The translations under genes were made by a program, and so were the position numbers. A stretch of 64,000 bases of DNA from Woeseiaceae bacterium (GTDB lineage Bacteria; Pseudomonadota; Gammaproteobacteria; Steroidobacterales; Woeseiaceae), in contig JAJFKP010000023.1 in the NCBI GenBank assembly GCA_021773135.1, forward strand, positions 62,001-126,000. The letters are read 5' to 3'. The notes below the pieces were generated by a model. That model had not been told where the DNA came from. It did no database searches and saw only the letters and a list, made by a program, of their open reading frames with translations. Shown piece by piece: positions 17,853 to 25,387 of this stretch. Each line of letters begins with the position of its first letter. Position 1 is the stretch's first letter.

Positions 17853-18638
17853 TCAGAACCGGTAAGCAACGCCCGCACCGATAAACAAATCCGGTGTACG
17901 GTCATTGAGGCCAATGCCGGTATGCAGGTCGAACTGCAGGTTGGTTTGCGATAGCAAGGTGACTCCGCCGTTCAAGAAATGTTGCGGGCCTGATTGACCG
18001 CCGTAGTCGCCAAAATGCTCAATGTAGGCGGACTTGTTGCCGTCAATGGCGAAGCCAATACCAATCGCATTACCGACGGTCACCTCGTCCCCGGATTCTT
18101 TAACCAGCACCGTGCCAAACCAGTCGAGCCTGTTTGAATGAGTCCAGAAGAGACCGACGGTCGGCTCGCTCTCGTTCGCACTGAAGCCGGATTCGCCGAC
18201 AGGCAAGGACAGACCGGCAAAGAGCGCCATTGGTGTGGCCGCGTCGTCGTTTGTGAAGTGCCACTTCAAACCGATTCCCGCATCCGTAGTCCCCGAATTA
18301 CTTTGCCCACCGCTGTTGGTTGCAGATAGGCCCGCCCAACTCAACTGCAACTCCAGGTTGTCAGCCATGCCGTAGCGAAATAAAGCCAATGGCAACAGGT
18401 GTTCATCGAACCCCTGCGAGCCATCCGTGAATTGATAACCCGCCTCCAGCTGCATTGAAGATTTGCGGAGCGTAAGCGGAGACGAGCTGAACCCGGGTCG
18501 TTCCGTATTGATCGGCTCACCCTCATCGGCTAATGCGCAGCCTGCGGCTACGGTTGCCAAAGTCATGCAGCAAGCCGCAGCGACGCTGCCGATCAGTCTT
18601 ACCCCCGTACGCCATAGACGGCGCGACGTGAAAGACAT
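17853..18638 (-). CDS. MetA-pathway-of-phenol-degradation-like outer-membrane transporter
   Basis: About 261 residues with a signal peptide and a beta-barrel of the Phenol_MetA_deg family. The signature start of the mature barrel is INTERPGFSSSPLTLRK, and the barrel ends in GAGVAYRF with the terminal Phe required for outer-membrane assembly. These proteins are predicted channels for hydrophobic substrates, and few have been tested. Its ATG at 18638 overlaps the TGA of the preceding DUF2490 gene in the sequence TGATG, so the two are translationally coupled. No aromatic-degradation genes are nearby, so substrate is unknown. Confidence 0.82.
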   Translation of the reverse strand: MSFTSRRLWRTGVRLIGSVAAACCMTLATVAAGCALADEGEPINTERPGFSSSPLTLRKSSMQLEAGYQFTDGSQGFDEHLLPLALFRYGMADNLELQLSWAGLSATNSGGQSNSGTTDAGIGLKWHFTNDDAATPMALFAGLSLPVGESGFSANESEPTVGLFWTHSNRLDWFGTVLVKESGDEVTVGNAIGIGFAIDGNKSAYIEHFGDYGGQSGPQHFLNGGVTLLSQTNLQFDLHTGIGLNDRTPDLFIGAGVAYRF

Positions 18639-19336
18639 CACAGCTGTACCCTGAAGTTAACGACCCCAAGGTGGTTTGACACGTTATCAGCGTTGTCTAT
18701 TACCAGGTATTGATTCATGTATCCGGCCTCAAGCGACCAGCGTTCACCAATTTTCCAACCGGACCCCACAAACAGTCTGTTCTGCCGCAATCCGGAGCGA
18801 CCGCCCCAGTCGGTTTCCTTCAGATCGAAGAAGGGTTCCAGCGACACCACGAACGTTCGATCGTTGCCCATCGGTCGGGTGTACTTTGTCATGAATCGAA
18901 ATAGCAATCCCAGGTCATCTCCCGTGCTCAGCGAACGTTGCAGCAGGCGCGCACGCATCGATATGTTGCCGCCTCGCCACTGGCCCGTTCGCCAGTCAAC
19001 CTGCTGGAACACGCGAGTCTCGTCAGCCACGCCGCCGATCCCGTTGCGACTCCTGAATCGCGCGTAGCCCAGCCAGATTCTGACGCCGTCTCGAAATTCA
19101 TACCCGACGGCAGGACGGGCCAACCACTGGTTGCTGCCACTGCCAAGATCGAAATATCGAGCCTGCCCGTCGAACCAATAGTGCCAGCGGGTAGCTTCAC
19201 CATCGGACCGAATGACATCGGTCGTTGAGAAAGTCGTCCAGATTCCCGGATCGTTCTCTACAGCTGCGGCGGTAAGCGGCATTAGTAATGGCACTACCGC
19301 CAGGAAAATCGCAATTACAGTTTGAAGTTTGTTCAT
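18638..19336 (-). CDS. DUF2490 outer-membrane beta-barrel protein
   Basis: About 232 residues. The signal peptide is MNKLQTVIAIFLAVVPLLMP, with cleavage near TAAAVEND. The mature part has the DUF2490 hallmarks (GIWTTFSTTDVIRS, WLARPAVGYEFRDGVRIWLGYARF, RARLLQR, GWKIGERWSLEAGYMNQY) and ends NFRVQL. It is a predicted small outer-membrane barrel of unknown function. The ATG at 19336 is chosen for the signal peptide, since the longer frame to 19435 adds a non-signal leader. It is the first gene of the three-barrel operon. Confidence 0.82.
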   Translation of the reverse strand: MNKLQTVIAIFLAVVPLLMPLTAAAVENDPGIWTTFSTTDVIRSDGEATRWHYWFDGQARYFDLGSGSNQWLARPAVGYEFRDGVRIWLGYARFRSRNGIGGVADETRVFQQVDWRTGQWRGGNISMRARLLQRSLSTGDDLGLLFRFMTKYTRPMGNDRTFVVSLEPFFDLKETDWGGRSGLRQNRLFVGSGWKIGERWSLEAGYMNQYLVIDNADNVSNHLGVVNFRVQL

Positions 19337-19773
19337 TATAAATCCGCGGCCTAGCCGAAATTCCGGATAACAGGAATGCCGGCTGGTGCCTCTAGTTTTG
19401 TTTCTGCTGCCCGTGCAGGCAGGTTGTCGCGCCACTTGCTCGGTCCAAGGCTCAGCCCTGTGAACAGGAAAAGAGCCAGAACAGGCAACGGTTTACAGAC
19501 GCCGGTACAGCCCAGTCGCATTCTCCCTGATCTGGGTATTTCTACAAGAACGCCGGGAAACCCGACGAATAGGGCCTAATCTAGGTATCGCTGATCAACA
19601 AGTCTAACTAAAATAAATGTGATATTTGACAAAAAAATTTTATAGCTATCCATAGATATCGATGACTGGCGAAGCCGGCTGGAGTTGAACGGGGCTCGCC
19701 GCTACCGAGCTGCACGTGGTTCGCCGCTGCTTTGATTCATTGGCAGGAAGAACTGCCGCGCTGAAGACCGGGA
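19337..19773. other. Gene-free, partly AT-rich promoter region of the outer-membrane operon
   Basis: About 440 bases without a supportable gene. A strongly AT-rich patch at roughly 19603-19660 stands out from its surroundings and probably holds the promoter for the reverse-strand outer-membrane operon. No precise promoter elements can be assigned. Confidence 0.45.
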
Positions 19774-20470
19774 ATGACCGAAAGTACAAAATTGAGACCG
19801 GCGACTGTGTGGTTCAGCCGGTTGGTGAGTGTTGTTGTCTACCTCGATCCTGCGAGAGAAATAGCAATTGATCTGACTGCGCAGATTCGTGGCTTTGGTG
19901 CGATGGCGCCCATCATAACCTTCAGCGTTTTCGTGATCACCGCAATTGCAGGTTTTTCCCGTGCCGTTTAAATCGTCATTGCGGGCGTCGTATGCAAAAC
20001 TGCGAAGGCATTTGCCATCGCCATTGTTTCCACGCTGGTATCCTTTCTCGCTACGTTCGAACTCGCACGAAATTTGCAGCCGATTGGGTTGCTGCCAGTC
20101 TCGACAAATTACTCATTGTGAAAACGGTTATGGCAGTGGTGGCAGGTAACGGAGTTCGCATGCTGGCGCTGACCTGCCTGAATCATTTTGTGGCTGGCAT
20201 CGTCAACGGCTGCGGCTGTGGATTAATATCAATTAAAGTGCCCGACTATCTGTTCGTCAGCAAGCTGGGCCCACTGCCACTGACCCTGATCCACGTCTAC
20301 CTGGCACGGGCCGGCTGCGAGGGAATTTACGTGCCAGCGTTGAGGTCAGCAGCCTGCAAAAAGGAACGCTGCTTTTCGCTGCGGGTCTCAATATCCTCAT
20401 GCTGTTTGCGATCACCGTGTATGGTCGCAGAACGATTGCAGCCGTTGGCAGCGCACCGACGGAACTGTAA
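19774..20470 (+). pseudogene. Decayed TVP38/TMEM64-family (SNARE-associated, DedA-like) membrane protein
   Basis: Fragments in all three forward frames line up, in order, with a TVP38/TMEM64 membrane protein. From 19774 comes a start with RGFGAMAPIITF; then, after a frameshift and a stop at 19969, IVIAGVVCKTAKAFAIAIVS; then, in another frame, KFAADWVAASLDKLL; then VPDYLFVSKLGPLPLTLIHV, which corresponds to the conserved Y-LAS-LG-LPGT-YVYLG segment; finally the last helix TLLFAAGLNILMLFAITV, ending at the TAA at 20470. The usual RLSP and NYALG motifs are eroded. At least two frameshifts mean no intact protein is made. Family assignment is by eye. Confidence 0.6.
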
Positions 20471-20524
20471 AAATGTTCAGAGATTCTGGCAGGACCCACC
20501 AAGACGTAATTCACATCCAGGCAA

Positions 20525-21379
20525 ATGATTAATATTCGCACCACACTACTGCAGCGCAACGGACCGACGCGCCGGTTATTGCACTGGGTCGCGTTAACGA
20601 CGCTGCTGGCTATTGCGTCCTATGCAGCCTGGTTTTACGAACCGGATCCGGGGGACGGAGCGCCGCGCGTGCTCGTCTCTGTGGATCGCACCCTGTGGAA
20701 TCGCATAGGCCTGAATCGCTGGACTTACGTGCGTGCACTGCGCAGGGCGGGCCTGCGGCCGGTACTCATGGAGTTTGGACAATTGCCGCCGGACAGCGGC
20801 GCCACCGAATGGCTGGAGGGCATGGATGGCCTGCTACTCAGCGGCGGTGGCGATGTTGCCGCAGTGCATTACGGTGGTGACGACAGCATCAGCAGGGATG
20901 TAAACCCCGCTCGCGACGCCTTCGAACTGCAACTGCTGGCAGCGGCCGATCGCCGGGATATGCCGGTGCTGGGCCTGTGTCGCGGCGCTCAGCTATTGAA
21001 CGTGCATCGCGGTGGAACACTTGGCGATTTTCGCAAAGACAGTGCGCGTTATCGGCGCCACAAGAGAGTTTGGGGCGGGCACGCAGTTGCGCTTGAGAAA
21101 GATACGCTGCTTGCGAGTATCTTTGCAGACACCGAATTGTCAGGCGTTGTGACCTGGCACGGCCAGTATGTCGATCGGGTCGGTGCAGGTATGCGCATTG
21201 CCGCGTTCGCGCCGGATGGCACGCCGGAAGCCATCGAAGGTATCACTGATGACCCGTTTGGCATGATAGGTGTGCAGTGGCATGCCGAAGTATTGCCCTG
21301 GGACGGACACCAGGAAAAGCTGTTTACCGCGTTTCACGACGCCGCCGAACGCTATCGCGAAGCACGTTCACGACAGTAG
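20525..21379 (+). CDS. Membrane-anchored gamma-glutamyl-gamma-aminobutyrate hydrolase-like C26 peptidase
   Basis: 284 residues. An N-terminal membrane anchor (WVALTTLLAIASYAAWFY) precedes a class I glutamine-amidotransferase-like domain of the C26 family. The nucleophile Cys lies in GLCRGAQLLNVHRGG, preceded by LLLSGGGDVAAVHYGG, and the catalytic His-Glu pair is in GVQWHAEVLP. PuuD-type members cleave gamma-glutamyl amides. The gene is convergent with a paralogue on the other strand, and their 3' ends overlap by 28 bases. The anchor suggests the domain acts at the membrane, with its side uncertain. Confidence 0.88.
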   Translation: MINIRTTLLQRNGPTRRLLHWVALTTLLAIASYAAWFYEPDPGDGAPRVLVSVDRTLWNRIGLNRWTYVRALRRAGLRPVLMEFGQLPPDSGATEWLEGMDGLLLSGGGDVAAVHYGGDDSISRDVNPARDAFELQLLAAADRRDMPVLGLCRGAQLLNVHRGGTLGDFRKDSARYRRHKRVWGGHAVALEKDTLLASIFADTELSGVVTWHGQYVDRVGAGMRIAAFAPDGTPEAIEGITDDPFGMIGVQWHAEVLPWDGHQEKLFTAFHDAAERYREARSRQ

Positions 21380-22053
21380 CGCACAAAGTTTGCAAACAGA
21401 CGGCGCTGGTCACGTCGTTGCGGCATATACTCGGGGTGCCATTGCACGCCAATCCGCAGCGGCTCATCGACTGATTCGATGCCCTGCACGATATCGTCCC
21501 GATCACAGGCGCTGATCACAAACCCGTCACCGACTCTGTCGACTGACTGATGGTGCAGGCTGTTCACCCGGGTTTTCTCCCTTCCCAACATGCCCGCGAG
21601 CCTGGAGCCCTGCCTGACCGTTACCCGCTTTCTCGGCAGCAGCGTACCCCTGTTGGATGTGTGGTGACGCATGGCCTGTAAGTCGGCGTGCAAAGAGCCG
21701 CCAGCATGCACGTTCAGCAGCTGACTGCCGCGGCAAATGCCCAGCACCGGTAAGCCTCTTCGCCTTGCCAGGTTCAGAACACTGAGTTCAAACTCATCCC
21801 GCAATGGATCGACATTACGCGACGTCGATACGTCGCCACCGTAAATCGCGGGGTCGATGTCATTGCCACCGCCGATGACGAACCCGGCGAAATCGCCTTC
21901 CGGGTAAGCATCGGCGGCGTTGAGATAGACGGCCGATGCGCCACAGCGGCGCAGGTGCCAGCGGCTCGCCCACCAGGCCCAGCGCATACCCTGACTGGGG
22001 CCGGTGACGCCAATTAGGATCGCTCTGCCCAACGCTGGACTTTTTCGCGCCAC
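21352..22053 (-). CDS. Cytosolic gamma-glutamyl hydrolase-like C26 peptidase
   Basis: 233 residues of the same C26 family as the facing gene. It has FVIGGGNDIDPAIYGG, the nucleophile segment GICRGSQLLNVHAGGSL and the catalytic GVQWHPEYMP. There is no signal peptide. The ATG at 22053 lies inside the 3' end of the amidoligase gene (40-base overlap), so translation of the two is coupled. Amidoligase genes are known to travel with such class I GATase-like hydrolases, which would cleave or edit the bond the ligase makes. Substrates are unknown. Confidence 0.87.
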   Translation of the reverse strand: MARKSPALGRAILIGVTGPSQGMRWAWWASRWHLRRCGASAVYLNAADAYPEGDFAGFVIGGGNDIDPAIYGGDVSTSRNVDPLRDEFELSVLNLARRRGLPVLGICRGSQLLNVHAGGSLHADLQAMRHHTSNRGTLLPRKRVTVRQGSRLAGMLGREKTRVNSLHHQSVDRVGDGFVISACDRDDIVQGIESVDEPLRIGVQWHPEYMPQRRDQRRLFANFVRYCRERASR

Positions 22054-23018
22054 TGGCTATCGATGGGATGCAGCGTGCGCTCGGCATCGGCGAGCATTTC
22101 GATGCATAGTGCTGCCAAATTGTCCCGGTCCGCCGCAAGCTGCTCAATTTTCAACCAGCGACTCCACGGATCGGCAATACTCCAACCTGGCTCGTCGACG
22201 CAACTGTTGGCAAGACGATAATGGAACGCCGGGCGGGCATTGACCCTGTCGTCGTCGACGACATCACAGACCGCGCTTTCGTCGATTGACGAAAATAGCG
22301 GCAACATGTCCAGCGCCCGATTGCGCGTGGCGTTGTATTCCAGGTAATCCGCAATCAGGTCGTCCATGTCGGGCTTATAGCCCGGCGCAATGATAAGCGC
22401 CTGGTATTCACGCGGATACGGATTGATATAGGGGGTTACACGTCGCGCCATGTCAATTTGGCCAGCCCACACAATCCAGTCGTACAGGCAAACAAACGCC
22501 TGCATGTAGGCAAGAATAGTGCGCGCCTGCATATCCGTCGGTTCGACATTAAAATGCACGCCAAACGCGTACATGAAGGATGCGTTTGTGCCATTGGCAC
22601 CCGACTTCCGAACCGCCTCAACGATCGCGTCCATAGGCTTCCCGATGGTTTCCATAGCAAGCGGCGGACTGACAATCTCACAGGGAACGACGATTGATGA
22701 CACGGCATCTAACGCGTCTATCGCAAAAGTTCGCGCCGGGTTTTCTTCGTCGGCTGCTTCTTCTTCTGCCCACTCTTTCAGCAGTGCGAAATCGACTTCA
22801 ATCCTGTATGTCCCCTGGTCGGGCACATCCACTTCGTATTCGGATCGCGTCAGTTCGCGGACATTGCCGCCCAGCGCTTCCTGCACAACCGCAACAAGAC
22901 GGTCGACGGGAATGCCTTGCAGCTCGATCTCGATGCCGACCTGCCGCGGTTTTCCGTTCGGCTTGACCGTTGTCGCAGGCATCTTCCAGTTTGAATTCGA
23001 AATTTTTCCAGTCCTCAT
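22014..23018 (-). CDS. Amidoligase family protein (glutamine-synthetase-like fold)
   Basis: 334 residues of the Amidoligase_2 family, which is related to gamma-glutamylcysteine and glutamine synthetases. The N-terminal metal/ATP strand is RQVGIEIELQGI, followed by YRIEVDFALLKEW, an EIVSPPLAM loop with the acidic ligand, and FGVHFNVEPTD with the central His. The expected activity is ATP-dependent formation of an amide between a carboxylate and an amine, making an unknown metabolite or peptide modification. An in-frame ATG at 22982 is an alternative start. It overlaps the C26 hydrolase gene downstream and follows the MscS gene after a 72-base gap that contains a perfect inverted repeat. Confidence 0.85.
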   Translation of the reverse strand: MRTGKISNSNWKMPATTVKPNGKPRQVGIEIELQGIPVDRLVAVVQEALGGNVRELTRSEYEVDVPDQGTYRIEVDFALLKEWAEEEAADEENPARTFAIDALDAVSSIVVPCEIVSPPLAMETIGKPMDAIVEAVRKSGANGTNASFMYAFGVHFNVEPTDMQARTILAYMQAFVCLYDWIVWAGQIDMARRVTPYINPYPREYQALIIAPGYKPDMDDLIADYLEYNATRNRALDMLPLFSSIDESAVCDVVDDDRVNARPAFHYRLANSCVDEPGWSIADPWSRWLKIEQLAADRDNLAALCIEMLADAERTLHPIDSQWREKVQRWAERS

Positions 23019-23038
23019 ATTGTCAGGTTAGTCACATT

Positions 23039-23065
23039 GAATCCGGCATACCTTATACCGGATTC
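23039..23065. repeat. Perfect 8-base inverted repeat between MscS and amidoligase genes
   Basis: GAATCCGG (23039-23046) and CCGGATTC (23058-23065) flank an 11-base spacer. The pairing can be extended outward to ATTG/CAAT past a two-base bulge. It lies between the MscS stop and the amidoligase start, both reading leftward. It has no T-tract, so it is either an operator or a stabilising hairpin rather than a classical terminator. Confidence 0.4.
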
Positions 23066-23090
23066 GCAATCTGAACCTGGCACAGGATAG

Positions 23091-23990
23091 CTAGCCCGCA
23101 GCAGCGGCTGCAGCTTCCTGCTGATGCTCGTCTGCGCCACCTCTAACCAGCGACAGCGGCTCCTTGAATGTCAAGGTGCGGTAAGGGAACGGTATCTCGA
23201 TGCCGGCCTCGTCCAGCGCAGCCTTGATGGCAGCGATGACCTCGTCCCTGGAGCGACGAACGTCGAGCGGTGTCGACCCGGTCCACCAGGTCACTTCAAA
23301 GTCTACACTGCTGCCGCCAAATTCTGTTGCGAATACCTGAACCGGCTGCTCATCAATGACGGAGGCAACCTGCTCTACAGCATCTTGAATCACCTCTCGG
23401 GCCTCGTCCAGATCTTCGCTGTAGGCTACGCCGCACACAATGCGGACGCGGCGGCGGTCCTTGTCAGTGCGCACCGTGACGGCTTGCTTGAAAAGTGTTG
23501 AATTCGGAACGATTACGGGCTGACCATCTGTCTGCCGCAACATCGTGTCACGAATAGTAATGTTCTCAACCTGACCTTCAATGCCCTGCACCTCGACGAA
23601 ATCGCCTATCTGGAACGGCTGTCGAAACAGTATTAGCATACCCGCAAAAAAGTTCTCAAAAATATCTTTGAAGGCAAAACCAATAGCAACCGAGCCAAGT
23701 CCCAGGCCGGCCAGCATGCTGCCAGGACGTACGCTGGGGAAAAGTACAATTGCAGTCATTGCCAGGCCCGCCGTCCACACCAGGATGGACGCCAGTTTAC
23801 GCACCGCAATGATCAGAGATTTCCTGTTTGGCTGACCCGATAACACTCTGTCGACGACGCGTCGCACCAGCTTAACTGCCAACCAGGTAATAATTAAGAG
23901 CACTATGGCAGCAACCAGGTTCGGCGTCTGTTCAATGGCACTCCTTGCGAGCGCCACGAGTTGTTCACGCAGAATTTCTACCGGATTCAT
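23091..23990 (-). CDS. MscS-family mechanosensitive ion channel
   Basis: 299 residues with about three N-terminal transmembrane helices and the MscS beta domain. The pore helix region is ASILVWTAGLAMTAI..., then GLGLGSVAIGFAFKDIFENFFAGMLILF, followed by QPFQIGDFVEVQGIEGQVENITIRDTMLRQTDGQPVIVPNS, which is diagnostic. Length and topology match the E. coli MscS type (286 residues). It should release solutes on hypo-osmotic shock. The tail is alanine-rich. It reads in the same direction as the amidoligase gene and may be co-transcribed. Confidence 0.95.
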   Translation of the reverse strand: MNPVEILREQLVALARSAIEQTPNLVAAIVLLIITWLAVKLVRRVVDRVLSGQPNRKSLIIAVRKLASILVWTAGLAMTAIVLFPSVRPGSMLAGLGLGSVAIGFAFKDIFENFFAGMLILFRQPFQIGDFVEVQGIEGQVENITIRDTMLRQTDGQPVIVPNSTLFKQAVTVRTDKDRRRVRIVCGVAYSEDLDEAREVIQDAVEQVASVIDEQPVQVFATEFGGSSVDFEVTWWTGSTPLDVRRSRDEVIAAIKAALDEAGIEIPFPYRTLTFKEPLSLVRGGADEHQQEAAAAAAG

Positions 23991-24154
23991 TTCATACTCC
24001 TATCAATCGATCGAATGCCGACCCGATTACACGGACAAGGCACCGGCAGGGTCATAACTTCCCGCACAGTGCCTCGTTACCGTTAGCAGCCGGACTCTCC
24101 CGGGCGCCATTTGCGTCGGCTAACTGTCATTGCTATCCAGCTAATCCTTCGCAC

Positions 24155-24280
24155 TCACAGCCCGTCGCCGATTCGCCGGCCCGTGGCTTCGATGTCCTGT
24201 CCGACGCCGCGAGTCGCGTTACAGCCGGCGACCGCTGCGCCCGGCAGCAGGAAAAGTGCTGTTGTGAGAAAGTGTTTCAT
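24155..24280 (-). CDS. Entericidin A/B-like small lipoprotein
   Basis: 41 residues, MKHFLTTALFLL followed by the lipobox VAGC and then NATRGVGQDIEATGRRIGDG, which is the classical entericidin pattern (C-N-T-x-x-G-x-G-x-D-I). A strong GGGAGAG ribosome binding site lies just upstream of the ATG at 24280. Entericidins are tiny membrane lipoproteins with toxin/antidote or envelope-stress roles. It follows the DUF1328 gene by 25 bases and should share its sigma-54-type promoter. A longer open frame to 24337 is not used. Confidence 0.85.
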   Translation of the reverse strand: MKHFLTTALFLLPGAAVAGCNATRGVGQDIEATGRRIGDGL

Positions 24281-24305
24281 CACACTCTCCCGACACTCGC
24301 CGGGT

Positions 24306-24479
24306 TCAGACGGGTGGGCGGCCACGTACGGCGCCAAAGATTGCGCTTACCACCAGCAACACCAGGAAAATGAAAAACAGCGTCTTGGCGATACCGGCTG
24401 CTGCGCCTGCGATTCCGCCGAAACCAAGTACCGCGGCGATTAAAGCTAAAACCAAAAATGTCACTGACCATGAAAGCAT
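24306..24479 (-). CDS. DUF1328 small membrane protein
   Basis: 57 residues, beginning [20 protein letters not shown], then [19 protein letters not shown] and ending RGRPPV. This matches DUF1328 (YtjA-like), with two transmembrane helices. Function is unknown, and homologues are often stress-induced. GAGGGAG lies upstream of the ATG at 24479. A sigma-54-type promoter ends about 80 bases upstream at 24558, and the entericidin gene follows immediately. Confidence 0.9.
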   Translation of the reverse strand: MLSWSVTFLVLALIAAVLGFGGIAGAAAGIAKTLFFIFLVLLVVSAIFGAVRGRPPV

Positions 24480-24557
24480 TGTCGTATCTCCCTCGTTGAC
24501 TAAAAATAGTTGCGATGCAGTGCTGCAACGCGGTTAGTTGATCTACAGGGAGGTATA

Positions 24558-24573
24558 TGCAGGTACTGTGCCA
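24558..24573 (-). promoter_or_regulatory. Sigma-54 (-24/-12) promoter for the DUF1328-entericidin operon
   Basis: On the reverse strand the sequence reads TGGCACA-GTAC-CTGCA. The invariant GG and GC are exactly ten bases apart, and 10 of the 12 consensus positions of TGGCACG-N4-TTGCA match. The transcript would start near 24547, leaving a leader of about 68 bases before the ATG at 24479. No enhancer-binding protein gene is seen nearby. Confidence 0.65.
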
Positions 24574-24692
24574 ACATTGAATGGAGCAGGCGAGGGCGCG
24601 GAACTACAGGGGCGTAGCCGGGCAGCTACCAGAGTGCCGCCGGTTTCCTTGAAAAATTTGCGGGCGATTGTAGAAGTTACTGCCGGCATAAG

Positions 24693-24723
24693 CTGGCAGG
24701 GATGGGACCACAGGGCCTGCCAG
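24693..24723 (-). terminator. Possible hairpin downstream of the response regulator
   Basis: CTGGCAGG (24693-24700) and CCTGCCAG (24716-24723) are a perfect 8-base inverted repeat with a 15-base loop, starting about 38 bases past the response-regulator stop. There is no T-tract on either strand, so this may be a factor-dependent terminator or an RNA-stabilising stem. Confidence 0.3.
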
Positions 24724-24761
24724 GGCTGGGACGCCGTAAATCAGCGTCACAGGTGGATCAG

Positions 24762-25163
24762 TTAACCGGTCACGTCGGCGATTGTCTCCGCCAGAGCGGG
24801 TAACGAAATTGGTTTTCGCATGTATGTCGATACATCGAGATCAGCGGTTACTTCGCGCAGTTCGTCGATTGGATGGGCGGTGACAAAGACAACCGGCGTT
24901 TGGTAACGCTGCTGCAGCTCACGAGCGACGTCTACACCATCGGGTCCATTGCCAAGGCGCCAGTCACAAACTGCGATATCCGGGTTCTGGCTCGCGGCTT
25001 GTCGCAGTGCTTCCTCGGCATTCGCGGCCGTGAATACGCGATACCCCATCCGGTCCAGGTACAGCTTGCTCGCCTCGCGTGCGGAGGGCTCGTCCTCCAG
25101 CAGCAGTACAAATGGCCGAACTTCGCCAGAGGGCTGCTTTTTTTGCTTTTTATCCTGTTCCAT
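24762..25163 (-). CDS. Single-domain response regulator (CheY-like receiver)
   Basis: 133 residues made of one receiver domain. The acidic pocket is LLLEDEP, the phospho-acceptor Asp is in IAVCDWRLG, the Thr is in VVFVTAHP and the Lys is in YMRKPISLP. There is no output domain, so it would signal through protein contact or act in a phosphorelay. It is divergent from a LOV-type histidine kinase gene that begins 224 bases away, and the two are the obvious cognate pair. The N-terminus has a lysine-rich start (MEQDKKQKKQ). Confidence 0.92.
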   Translation of the reverse strand: MEQDKKQKKQPSGEVRPFVLLLEDEPSAREASKLYLDRMGYRVFTAANAEEALRQAASQNPDIAVCDWRLGNGPDGVDVARELQQRYQTPVVFVTAHPIDELREVTADLDVSTYMRKPISLPALAETIADVTG

Positions 25164-25387
25164 TAGTGTCTGTGTTGCCTGACGGTTCGATGGCTACCTA
25201 AAATGCCATACGGGCGGTACGGATTCCCGGCAAGGTGTCACAGTAATCAACGCGACTCACCGCTTGAATTGAGCCTGTTTATCATGAAACGACTTTTAGT
25301 CGACGCCGAGCCTCGCGGAAGCAGCGAGGTCTGCATTTCGTTGCGTCCAGGTAGGATAGACTGGACTACTCAAAAAACACACAGACA

